Below are positions 53,673 through 61,294 of a stretch of DNA of 64,000 nt, one piece after another. This DNA comes from Methanolinea mesophila. GTDB taxonomy: Archaea > Halobacteriota > Methanomicrobia > Methanomicrobiales > Methanospirillaceae. A program made the position numbers and the translations under genes. Numbering within the stretch: the stretch's first letter is position 1; the number at the start of each line of letters is the position of its first letter. Where the stretch lies: NCBI RefSeq assembly GCF_017873855.1, contig NZ_JAGGKR010000002.1, positions 186,001 through 250,000 on the forward strand, in the 5' to 3' direction. The notes below the pieces were generated by a model, which had not been told where the DNA came from, made no database searches, and saw only the letters and a list, made by a program, of their open reading frames with translations.

Positions 53673-54060
53673 GGTATCCGACCTCCTGTGACCTCACTGG
53701 TCGCCTGCCCGGACCCTTCCGCGGGTAACCCTGCCGGCCAGGAGACTGGGCGGCAGTCCATGGGATGTCCGGGGGAAGACTTGGATCCCCGTGTTCTCCC
53801 TGGCGAAGGGGTCGTCTTCATGAATCCATACCTGAGTGAACCGGACCATGCTCGGGCCGGGACTCTTTGTGACAAACCAGGTACAATCACATGATTCACC
53901 CGGATTGTTTCCCTCTCGCCATCCCTGCAGTTCACAGCGGTATCCCCGCGGCAGAGAGCAGGAACGGGAGGGATAAGGGCGGGGGATGCCGGAATACAAA
54001 ACGGCCCCCGTTGATTCCCGGGTGGTCTCTTCACTGCGACGGCGTGCATATGCCGATATG

Positions 54061-54079
54061 ATTTAACATTATGTTAAAT
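54061..54079. repeat. 19-bp perfect palindrome
   Basis: ATTTAACAT-T-ATGTTAAAT; 9-bp arms around one base. It lies in an AT-rich block beside TACTA...TAGTA inverted repeats and about 130 bp before the GYD gene. A likely protein-binding site. Confidence 0.55.
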
Positions 54080-54176
54080 ATACTTTACTATTAGTTTTAG
54101 TATTTTTACATATTTGGGGGTTTCGAGGCACAATAGGAACTCAATATATGCGAGAGTAGACAACTGGTGAACAGAA

Positions 54177-54195
54177 TCCTGTTTGTGGAACAGGA
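54177..54195 (+). promoter_or_regulatory. Leader hairpin before the GYD gene
   Basis: TCCTGTT-TGTGG-AACAGGA forms a perfect 7-bp hairpin, directly followed by the ribosome site GAGGTG and ATG 54207. Confidence 0.45.
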
Positions 54196-54206
54196 CGAGG
54201 TGAACG

Positions 54207-54476
54207 ATGCTGTTTATCGCACTGGTAAAATTCTCGAAAAAACTTACGAAGGACGTCGTCGAGCAGAACCTGAAGGACATCGAGGAGGATACGAAGGGTC
54301 AGATCACCTACCGGGGGATTTACTGGACGCTTGGGAAATACGATACCGTGGTACTCTTCGAGGCCCCGGACGAGAAAGCGGCGATCAACATGGTACTCAA
54401 ACGGGCCGACCGGATGAAGATCGACACGCTCGTAGCAGTCCCGGCGGACGGGTCGAGCCCGGCCGGACCGGTGTGA
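54207..54476 (+). CDS. GYD-domain protein
   Basis: 89 aa. Dimeric alpha/beta-barrel (ferredoxin-like) GYD protein: LFIALVKFSKKLTKD at the start, then GKYDTVVLFEAPDEKAAINMVL (the G-x-Y/F-D motif) and TLVAVPA. Role unknown. Starts 12 bases after a leader hairpin with GAGGTGA just before ATG. Confidence 0.8.
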   Translation: MLFIALVKFSKKLTKDVVEQNLKDIEEDTKGQITYRGIYWTLGKYDTVVLFEAPDEKAAINMVLKRADRMKIDTLVAVPADGSSPAGPV

Positions 54477-54635
54477 CCGTTCACTGATTTTTTCACCGCG
54501 TTTATTCCTTTTTTAAGCCTTTCACCAGGTTTCTCATCTGTATCGTAACGGGCCGCGAGGACAAACGCCACCTTCGCGCCGAAGAGGACCCCGCAGTCGA
54601 CAAGGGGTGAGAAGACCGGGTCAGACCTTCCGGTT

Positions 54636-55364
54636 TTAAGCATAATAGTACGTAAGAAAGGTAGAGTATATTCCCGCGATTATGAATGCGAGGGCCACCC
54701 CCCGCTGGATCCAGAACTCGACATTCGTGAGTTTCTTCATGACCGTCCCCACACGGGACGCGCTCGTAGCGAGCAGCACCGAGAACGCGATAACAGGCAG
54801 GGCGGTCGCGATCGCGAATGCAGTCGGGACCAGGAGGGCGTCACCGGTGCTCAGTGCGAGCGGGATGAGCATGCCAAAGAACAGCACCGCGCTGAACGGG
54901 CAGAAACTCAGTGAAAACAGCAGCCCGAGAAGAAACGCCCCGGGGATCCCCCGCGATGAGAACCGGGCGGCGACCCTGCTCATCATGCCCTCTCCCGAAC
55001 GCTTCCGTACAATGACCGGGAAGGGAATGATGTCCAGCATGAGGATCCCGATGACGATGAGCAGCGGTCCCAGGAGAAGTTCCCCGTACTTCTGCAGGAA
55101 AAGGGCGATGCCCTGGATATTCAGCCCGAACAGCACGATGACCGCGGCGATGGCCACGTAACCGGCAACCCTCCCGAGGCTATAGAGGAGCCCTGCGAGA
55201 ATGGTGCGCCGGGGGTCGCCGATGTTCTTCGACACGTAGGCGATCGCCACTATGTTGGTTCCCAGCGGACAGGGACTGATTGCCATCATCAGCCCTATGA
55301 AGAACGCCGCAACGAGGGGAATGCCACTCGTTCCCATGGTCTCCATGAAATTCATGAAGTCCAT
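54636..55364 (-). CDS. arsG: ArsG-type efflux permease (CcdA/DsbD-like)
   Basis: 242 aa, six transmembrane helices. ISPCPLGTN and SFCPFSAVL carry the paired Cys-Pro motifs of the CcdA/DsbD transmembrane fold. Together with the ArsF-like gene one base upstream, it fits the ArsG family annotated as aromatic arsenical efflux or nitroreductase-linked permease. Part of an ars operon controlled by arsR. Confidence 0.82.
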   Translation of the reverse strand: MDFMNFMETMGTSGIPLVAAFFIGLMMAISPCPLGTNIVAIAYVSKNIGDPRRTILAGLLYSLGRVAGYVAIAAVIVLFGLNIQGIALFLQKYGELLLGPLLIVIGILMLDIIPFPVIVRKRSGEGMMSRVAARFSSRGIPGAFLLGLLFSLSFCPFSAVLFFGMLIPLALSTGDALLVPTAFAIATALPVIAFSVLLATSASRVGTVMKKLTNVEFWIQRGVALAFIIAGIYSTFLTYYYA

Positions 55365-55365
55365 T

Positions 55366-55929
55366 TCAGGAGAAGTCCCCGTGTTGTCTCTTGGCGATAA
55401 TCCCGCTTAGATAGCCGATATAATCGTCTTTATTCCCGATTTTGTACCAGACCCGGGTATCCTCTTCTTTATGAAATCCGTTTTCATCGTAGACGCCGAT
55501 CCAGAGCGACGGACCGGTGGGGCCGTATCGCTCGACCAGGTCCCGGTTCCCGGGCAATTCGATATTGATGTGCCCGAACACGATCTTCCCGGATTCCAGT
55601 TCTCCTGCAAACCTGGTCTTTACGGTCTCTTCGGCATAGGCCCCCACGGTGGTGCAGCTATAACACTGCTGGGTCCGGTGGAAGTGATAGACTTCTACCC
55701 GGTCCGCCCGAACGGGAAGGTCGGAGCCTGACCCTCCGGAAGATTCGATAGAGGAAACATTCAAGCCCGGATTCGGGCCGATATCACTGCCGGGGGCATC
55801 CGATACGCACCCTGCGATGAAGAGTGTCGCGACCACCAGGGCAACCATGACGCAGAGGACCGGGAGGGTCTTCCCGGAGAGTGTCGCAAACACCCCGGGT
55901 CGTTTTCTTTCCGGATTCATTTTGTTCAT
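55366..55929 (-). CDS. arsF: ArsF-like lipoprotein (nitrophenyl nitroreductase subunit family)
   Basis: 187 aa from ATG 55929, which overlaps arsR as ATGA. Lipobox FIAGC (C41), then a thioredoxin-like domain with RVEVYHFHRTQQCYSC (C89, C92) and FGHINIELPGNRDLVERYG. This corresponds to the ArsF family, which is found with ArsG. It may pass electrons through the membrane. The reaction is inferred from family naming. Confidence 0.8.
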   Translation of the reverse strand: MNKMNPERKRPGVFATLSGKTLPVLCVMVALVVATLFIAGCVSDAPGSDIGPNPGLNVSSIESSGGSGSDLPVRADRVEVYHFHRTQQCYSCTTVGAYAEETVKTRFAGELESGKIVFGHINIELPGNRDLVERYGPTGPSLWIGVYDENGFHKEEDTRVWYKIGNKDDYIGYLSGIIAKRQHGDFS

Positions 55930-56315
55930 TTCATGAGACTCTCCAGGTATCGTGCACCGGTATCGGTAAGCCGGTAGATAATCCAGTTCTTCTCCGGTCT
56001 CCCCTCGATGAGACCGGTTTCTTTCAGGATATTCAGGTGATATGACAGTTTTGAGTCTGCAATTCCGACACACTGCTTGATGACACACACGCAGAGGGGC
56101 TGGACCCGGAGAAGGAGGAGGATCTTCAGGCGCACGGGGTCGGAGAGGGCATGGAACATCCCGGTCAGGAATTTCAACCGGTCCTCCGGGAGGACCTGGG
56201 AACATAATCCTTCCACCCCGCCGATCTGGTCCAGCTCTGCCCGGACTTCTTCGGGAATGTCTACCCGGATCGCACAGGATTCACAGCCCTTCGGTGCAGA
56301 TTTGCGTGCAGGCAT
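55926..56315 (-). CDS. arsR: ArsR-family arsenic-responsive repressor
   Basis: 129 aa from ATG 56315. Winged HTH (FHALSDPVRLKILLLLRVQPLCVCVIKQCVG, SKLSYHLNILKETGLI). C75 and C77 in LCVCV with C82 give the thiol site on the recognition helix region typical of ArsR As(III) sensors; extra cysteines C11, C14 and C38 lie near the N-terminus. The frame extends to 56366, but the promoter elements argue for 56315 as start. Confidence 0.87.
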   Translation of the reverse strand: MPARKSAPKGCESCAIRVDIPEEVRAELDQIGGVEGLCSQVLPEDRLKFLTGMFHALSDPVRLKILLLLRVQPLCVCVIKQCVGIADSKLSYHLNILKETGLIEGRPEKNWIIYRLTDTGARYLESLMK

Positions 56316-56318
56316 TTG

Positions 56319-56386
56319 TTTCAAAATAATATGAAATAGAAAGACTGATATAGTTACCGCCACCACGTTTCAATAAAAATTGAAAC
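56319..56386. promoter_or_regulatory. Divergent ars promoter with two matched operators
   Basis: Operator 1: GTTTCAATAAAAATTGAAAC at 56367-56386 (8-bp arms). Operator 2: TTTCAAAATAATATGAAA at 56319-56336. TTTCA and TGAAA are 13 bp apart in both. TATA-like sequences for each direction overlap these sites: AACTATATCAG for arsR and AATAAAAATT for the rightward operon (ATG 56400, 25 bp on). Confidence 0.65.
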
Positions 56387-56399
56387 AGAAATCAGGGGT

Positions 56400-57191
56400 A
56401 TGGATTGCATGAAAAGATTGCGCATCGTGTTTATCGGCGGCGGCAGGGTCGTCCGCATCATCCTCGGGGGATGGGACAAGACAGGACTTCTCTCTCAAAT
56501 GGATGTAGCCGTCTGTGACACCTCGGAGGAGACGCTTCGCACGCTCGTTGCGAAGTACCCGCAAATCAGCCCGTTACCGCCAGGCGGCTCGTCCGTCGCA
56601 CGGGCGGATATTGTTGTGCTCGCGGTGCATCCGCCCGCCGTGGGAGAAGTGCTCGCTTCGCTGGGGACGCATCTCAGGGAAGACGCGATCGTGGTCTCGC
56701 TCGTCCCGAAGATCACCACGAGGCACATTTCCGGGACCCTCGGAGGGTTTTCCCGTATCGCGAGGGTCATCCCCAATGCCCCCTCGATAATCGGAACGGG
56801 GTACAACCCGGTCAGCTTCTCCCCGGGACTCCCGGACGAGGGCAGGGCCCGGCTCCGGGCGCTCTTCGCCCCGCTCGGCGGGTTTCCCGAAGTACCGGAA
56901 CAAGATCTGGAAGCGTACGCGGTGATCACCGCAATGGGACCGACCTATCTCTGGTTCCAGCTCTACGAACTGGAGAAGGTCGCCGGCTCCTTCGGGCTCG
57001 CCCCGGAGAAGGCCGCCGAGGCGGTGGAAAAGATGGCTGCCGGTGCGATCGCGGCGATGACCTCCCCCGGCCTCTCTCCGGAGGAGGTCATGGACCTTGT
57101 CCCTGTCCGGCCTCTCGCGGAGGACGAGCCGGCGATCACCGGGATGTACCGGAAGCGTCTTCCGGGACTCTACCAGAAACTCAAAGGATAA
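56400..57191 (+). CDS. ProC-like (pyrroline-5-carboxylate reductase/F420 NADP-like) protein in the ars operon
   Basis: 263 aa. N-terminal nucleotide fold is degenerate (IVFIGGGRVVRIILGGW in place of G-x-G-x-x-A), followed by VLAVHPPAVGEVL, SLVPKITTRHI, RVIPNAPSIIGTGYNPV (the P5CR family substrate loop) and GPTYLWFQLYELEKVA. It is P5CR-like in length and order, but not a normal proline enzyme. Possible start at 56400 or 56409. First gene of the rightward ars operon. Confidence 0.75.
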   Translation: MDCMKRLRIVFIGGGRVVRIILGGWDKTGLLSQMDVAVCDTSEETLRTLVAKYPQISPLPPGGSSVARADIVVLAVHPPAVGEVLASLGTHLREDAIVVSLVPKITTRHISGTLGGFSRIARVIPNAPSIIGTGYNPVSFSPGLPDEGRARLRALFAPLGGFPEVPEQDLEAYAVITAMGPTYLWFQLYELEKVAGSFGLAPEKAAEAVEKMAAGAIAAMTSPGLSPEEVMDLVPVRPLAEDEPAITGMYRKRLPGLYQKLKG

Positions 57192-57210
57192 TCACGACAC
57201 GGTGTACGTC

Positions 57211-57636
57211 ATGAAGAAGAAGATCCTTTTTATCTGCACCCACAACAAGGCCCGCTCCCAGATGGCCGAAGGGTACCTCAGGGCCCGGTACGGAGACCGG
57301 TACGAACCGTTCTCCGGGGGGACCGAGCCCGGCCCGCTGGACCCGATGGCGGTCGAGGTGATGAAGGAGATCGGTATAGACATTTCGGGACAGAAGTCGA
57401 AAAATTTGAGCGAGTTCAACGGCGTGGAGATGGACGTCGCCGTGGCAGTCTGTGATTCCGCCCGTGCCGCGTGCCCGTTCTTCCCCTGGGCGAACGAGAA
57501 CATCCACGCGGAGTTTCCCGACCCCACAGGAACGAAAGGCACCCCGGAGGAGCGCGTCGCGGCATTCCGCGAGGTCAGGGACCGGATCACCTCCTGGATA
57601 GACGGGTACTTCGGCGACGCAGGAAAGATGAAATGA
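57211..57636 (+). CDS. arsC: Arsenate reductase, LMW phosphatase family
   Basis: 141 aa from ATG 57211. C9-x5-R15 P-loop (ICTHNKARSQ), second and third cysteines C81 and C88 (VAVCDSARAAC) and D104 in EFPDPT. This matches thioredoxin-coupled ArsC (three Cys relay), which reduces arsenate to arsenite. It overlaps the next gene by ATGA. Confidence 0.93.
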   Translation: MKKKILFICTHNKARSQMAEGYLRARYGDRYEPFSGGTEPGPLDPMAVEVMKEIGIDISGQKSKNLSEFNGVEMDVAVAVCDSARAACPFFPWANENIHAEFPDPTGTKGTPEERVAAFREVRDRITSWIDGYFGDAGKMK

Positions 57637-58001
57637 GCGACGGGAACCCGCACGTCACCCTCCTTACCTGTTCGGGGGTCTCCAACACGGGGAAACTCAG
57701 TTCCCAGGCGGCGCAGGCGCTGCTCATGAGAAGGCCGGGGCGGGTTACCTGGGTCCGGGCGGCACGGCCTCCCGAGGAGCTCGCGGCGGAGGCCACCGAA
57801 GCGGAACATCTGATCATCCTCAACGGGTGCGGTGATTGCTGCGCTACGAAGAAACTCCGTGCGGCAGGTGTCTCGGAAGGCACGGAGGTTATCATCACCG
57901 ATCTGGGGATTGAGAAAAACGGCATGGCAGAGGTCAGCTATGCTGAGATCGAGGTCGTGGTGAGCGGTCTGCTGGAGACTATGGGCCGGGGGCGGCCGTA
58001 A
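57633..58001 (+). CDS. DGC-domain zinc-binding protein
   Basis: 122 aa from ATG 57633 (ATGA overlap with arsC). [13 protein letters not shown] and [10 protein letters not shown] are the DGC motifs, with several cysteines for zinc. DGC proteins are frequently found in heavy-metal or arsenic gene sets but their function is not established. Position between arsC and ACR3 implies an arsenic role. Confidence 0.82.
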   Translation: MSDGNPHVTLLTCSGVSNTGKLSSQAAQALLMRRPGRVTWVRAARPPEELAAEATEAEHLIILNGCGDCCATKKLRAAGVSEGTEVIITDLGIEKNGMAEVSYAEIEVVVSGLLETMGRGRP

Positions 58002-58057
58002 GAAATGAACGCTGTGCAACAGTCAGGAACGGGTCCCGAACGGCGCTTCCGGGGGGG

Positions 58058-59143
58058 TTGACCTTCGTGGAGGCGACCCGGCGGCTCTCGCTCCTGGACC
58101 GGTACCTCACTCTGTGGATATTCCTCGCAATGGCCGTCGGGGTGGCCATCGGCTACTTCGCCCCGGCGGTGACCGGGGTCATCACCGGGCTCTCGATAGG
58201 AACGACCTCGATCCCGATCGCACTCGGGCTCATCCTCATGATGTATCCCCCGCTCGCGAAGGTCCGGTACGAGGAACTCGGCAATGTTTTCCGGGACAGG
58301 AAGGTCCTCGGGCTTTCCCTGTTCCTGAACTGGGTCGTCGGGCCGGTCCTGATGTTTCTTCTCGCGGTGCTCTTCCTCCGGGACCAGCCCATGCTCATGT
58401 ACGGCCTGATCCTGGTCGGAATCGCCCGCTGCATCGCGATGGTCATCGTCTGGAACGACCTCGCCGGCGGGCACTGCGAATATTGTGCGGCGATCGTGGG
58501 GCTCAACTCGATCTTCCAGGTCTTCTTCTACGCGGTCTACGCATGGTTCTTCATCACCTATCTCCCGGTAGTTCTCGGGATCGCATCGGGTGCGGCGGTC
58601 CCGGTCGGTATCGCAGAGATTGCGGTGAGCGTCTTCATTTACCTCGGGATCCCCTTTATCGCGGGGGTGGTCACCCGCTTCGTGCTCATCCGGAGGAGGT
58701 CGAAACAATGGTACGAGCAGACGTTCATCCCGAAAATCTCGCCTATCACCCTGATTGCCCTGCTCTTCACCATCATTGTGATGTTCTCCCTCAAGGGAGA
58801 GTACATCATCGCGCTGCCGTTCGATGTGGTACGGGTGGCGATACCTCTCGCATTCTACTTCCTGATCATGTTCTTTGCAAGTTTCTGGCTCGCGTGGAAG
58901 ATGAAGATCGATTATCCGCGGTCGGCGACCCTCTCGTTCACTGCGGCATCGAATAATTTCGAGCTCGCCATCGCCGTTGCGATCGCGGTCTTCGGGATCG
59001 GTTCAATGGTGGCGTTTGCTACGGTCATCGGCCCCCTTATCGAAGTCCCGGTACTGATCAGCCTGGTCGACGTCGCGCTCTACCTTAAGAAACGCTGGTT
59101 CCCTGAGTCAGGAGAATCCTGTCCGACATCCTGCCAGGAATAA
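58058..59143 (+). CDS. acr3: ACR3-family arsenite efflux pump
   Basis: 361 aa from TTG 58058, ten helices. [20 protein letters not shown] opens the ACR3 core; [20 protein letters not shown] contains the conserved cysteine, and [17 protein letters not shown] and [17 protein letters not shown] are further signatures. Arsenite/H+ antiport. The start is odd: TTG right after a run of seven G. One more G would join the frame to ATG 58005. Last gene of the ars operon. Confidence 0.9.
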   Translation: MTFVEATRRLSLLDRYLTLWIFLAMAVGVAIGYFAPAVTGVITGLSIGTTSIPIALGLILMMYPPLAKVRYEELGNVFRDRKVLGLSLFLNWVVGPVLMFLLAVLFLRDQPMLMYGLILVGIARCIAMVIVWNDLAGGHCEYCAAIVGLNSIFQVFFYAVYAWFFITYLPVVLGIASGAAVPVGIAEIAVSVFIYLGIPFIAGVVTRFVLIRRRSKQWYEQTFIPKISPITLIALLFTIIVMFSLKGEYIIALPFDVVRVAIPLAFYFLIMFFASFWLAWKMKIDYPRSATLSFTAASNNFELAIAVAIAVFGIGSMVAFATVIGPLIEVPVLISLVDVALYLKKRWFPESGESCPTSCQE

Positions 59144-59161
59144 CCAGCTTGTAGTTCTCCG

Positions 59162-59190
59162 GGATCCCTGCCTGAGCAATCAGGCGATCC
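59162..59190 (+). other. GNRA-capped hairpin after acr3
   Basis: GGATC-cct-GCCTGA-GCAA-TCAGGC-GATCC: inner 6-bp stem with a GCAA tetraloop, outer 5-bp stem with a three-base bulge. It is 19 bases after the acr3 stop. Could be a processing/termination signal or the end of a mobile element. Confidence 0.4.
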
Positions 59191-59415
59191 CAAGACCTGG
59201 TTTTACGCCATCCGGGTTTTTGGGAAGAACCTGTGCATTCAACCAGCAAATCGTAAACACAACGCTTATCGCGAGTGGATTTCAACCTGAAACTACCGGA
59301 TTTCTGCAGAGTAACCTGAATACCTGCGCCTGACACCGGAGTCATGCTGTCGCGGGTGAAACTGCCGGATAACGTCTGGGATCCCGGGGAGGCATTCGAA
59401 GGTGGAACCGCGACA

Positions 59416-59803
59416 GTCGTGAAATAATGCCGTTATCGAGGCAGGTCACCTTCCCATAATCCCCGTAGACCGCGGACAGCTCGCGCTCGTGTTCCAGAAC
59501 CTTATCTCCAACGCCATCAAATTCCGGGAGGACGCAGTGCCGGTCGTGACCATCGACGGCACCCGCGGAGAGGGGGAATGGATCTTTTCGGTCCGCGACA
59601 ACGGGATCGGGATCGACCCGGAATACCAAGGGAGGATCTTCGAGATCTTCCAGCGGTTGCATCCGGGGAGTGAATATCCCGGTACCGGTATCGGACTTGC
59701 CATCTGCAAGCGGATCAGAGAACGACACGGCGGCAGTATCTGGGTGGAATCAGAACCCGGAGACGGGAGCACCTTCTTCTTCACGATCCCCGACAGGAAC
59801 TGA
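59416..59803 (+). pseudogene. Histidine kinase C-terminal fragment
   Basis: Only the ATPase domain remains: IIPVDRGQLALVFQNLISNAIKF, FSVRDNGIGIDPEYQGRIFEIFQRLH and GTGIGLAICKRIRERHGGSIW. The frame upstream stops at about 59410; no sensor or H-box is present. A GTG at 59489 could make a 104-aa protein. It is more similar to phytochrome-like/HisKA kinases than to the other kinases of this window. Probable relic. Confidence 0.75.
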
Positions 59804-60141
59804 GAAAAGAACGGGGGTCATCTGCCGGGTGTCCGCTTACGATATTCCGAATTAAGCGGAAAGGCATTTTTCGATGATATCATTTCCCGGTGATGTTTCC
59901 CGGGGATTGACTGCTGCCACTTCCAGAGGATCCCATTTTTTGCAATGCCGCTTCTTCCATTCTCCCGCGATATCGCGTATCGGAAGCGATAAACGTGAAA
60001 TTTCTCCTGGAAGAAGACAGGGCATGTCCAAATCCTGTTTGGTGATAAATTATTCAGGGTAATGAGCATCGTTACTCGAATCGTCAGTCCTGAAACCAGC
60101 GCGAGGAAAAGTGTCTGGAGAATGTAAGAAAATGTGAAAAG
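59804..60141. other. Intergenic region, 338 bp
   Basis: Lower GC than neighbours. No gene that I trust; the minus-strand frame 59818-60069 has no recognised family. Confidence 0.4.
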
Positions 60142-60215
60142 AGCCTATGGCGAGATTTGAACTCGCGGCTTCCTCCTTACCAAGGAGGCACACTGCCGGG
60201 CTGTGTCACATAGGC
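60142..60215 (-). tRNA. tRNA-Thr (anticodon GGU)
   Basis: 74 nt cloverleaf on the minus strand: acceptor GCCTATG/CATAGGC, D stem ACAC/GTGT with AGCCCGGCA loop, anticodon stem CCTCC/GGAGG with loop TTGGTAA (anticodon GGT), T stem GCGAG/CTCGC with loop TTCAAAT, and discriminator T73, usual for archaeal tRNA-Thr. CCA is not encoded. Its 3' end faces the kinase relic and the ars island. Confidence 0.92.
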
Positions 60216-60336
60216 ACAAGTGCACCACTACAGTTAGAGGTATTCGGTTTAAAAGATTACGGAAACAGCCCGGGAAATTTTGTCCTCCCTGAGCGAAACA
60301 GGGGATAGCCTTATAAGCCCGCGGGCGGTCCCGCGC

Positions 60337-61056
60337 TCAGACGCGGGAGAGCCGGTCGAGCGCACTGATGCTCATCCGGACCCCCTCCAGGGTATCGACC
60401 TCGATCACCGGGATGATCTTTTCCCGTTCCACGGCCTTCATGACCGGAAGGAAATCGATCGTCCCCGCCCCGACGGGCATATGGGTGTCTTCCTTCCCGT
60501 CGTTGTCGTGGAGGTGGATATGGCGGATAGGGTACTCCAGGAATGCCGGGAGGCAGTGGTTGAGGTGTGCGTGGCCGACATCGAGGGCAAACCCGGTGCC
60601 GTCGAGCAGGGGCATCTCATCGGGAGTCTTTAGGAAGAAATAGTTCCAGTTCCCCATGTTTTCAAGGAAGAACTGTATCCCGAGGTCGTCGGCCATCCGG
60701 GTGAGGTCGTGGATGGACCTCTTCAGCTGAAGTTCGGCCCGCGGCCGCTCCTCTTCCCAGGCGAAATAACCGGGATGGACGATGACCGACGCACCCACGT
60801 CGGCTGCGACCTCGAAGCACTGCCCGGTCACCTCGACGCTCGCCCTCCGGATCGGTTCGAGCAGGCTCGCGATGTTCACACCCCGTGAAGGGGCATGGAG
60901 GGTATAATGGAGGGAATGGGAGGCCAGGGGAGAGGAGTCCTCGAGGAAGTGGAGCCCCTCGTCCATGATCTCCACGTACCGGGTTATCTTTCCCAGTTCA
61001 TGGAGGGCGGCGGAGAGGGGCTGGTTATGGAGACAGAAGGTGGAGACCCCGAACAT
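60337..61056 (-). CDS. Sugar phosphate isomerase/epimerase (AP endonuclease 2-like TIM barrel)
   Basis: 239 aa. Metal-binding residues of the xylose isomerase-like fold: ENMGNWN (Glu), DVGHAHLN (Asp, His), HIHLHDNDGK (His, Asp) and PVIEVDT (Glu). It is on the short side for the family. Likely sugar or endonuclease-like function; not possible to decide between them. Confidence 0.85.
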   Translation of the reverse strand: MFGVSTFCLHNQPLSAALHELGKITRYVEIMDEGLHFLEDSSPLASHSLHYTLHAPSRGVNIASLLEPIRRASVEVTGQCFEVAADVGASVIVHPGYFAWEEERPRAELQLKRSIHDLTRMADDLGIQFFLENMGNWNYFFLKTPDEMPLLDGTGFALDVGHAHLNHCLPAFLEYPIRHIHLHDNDGKEDTHMPVGAGTIDFLPVMKAVEREKIIPVIEVDTLEGVRMSISALDRLSRV

Positions 61057-61294
61057 AAGCGATCGTGGGGACGTGCAGGGAAAAATATTGTGATCCGGGA
61101 TGATCCGATCGGGAAATAAAGCGACTGCCGGGAGCCTGCCTCAGGGTCCGGAACATCCAATGCATAATCGGATTTTTCTCTTTCGCCGTGAGAAATCCTG
61201 CGGGTCCGGAGTGACCGTCCGTTCGAGTACCGGTCTTCTCCCTGAAGTGACGGCGTATGTGAAACGATAGTGACAGAATAACCCGAAAAATGGA

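Larger units (their letters stand above)
53673..54206. other. Intergenic region, 534 bp, with AT-rich palindrome
   Basis: No gene recognised in this stretch. The left 350 bp is GC-rich and unpatterned; the right end is AT-rich and contains the palindrome at 54061-54079 and the hairpin at 54177-54195. Confidence 0.5.

Noticed and set aside
59085-59345. Minus-strand 86-codon frame after acr3, considered as a transposase relic
   Set aside because: No transposase motif can be named, and it overlaps the end of acr3.
59818-60069. Minus-strand 83-codon frame beside tRNA-Thr
   Set aside because: No recognised family or ribosome site; possibly non-coding scar DNA.
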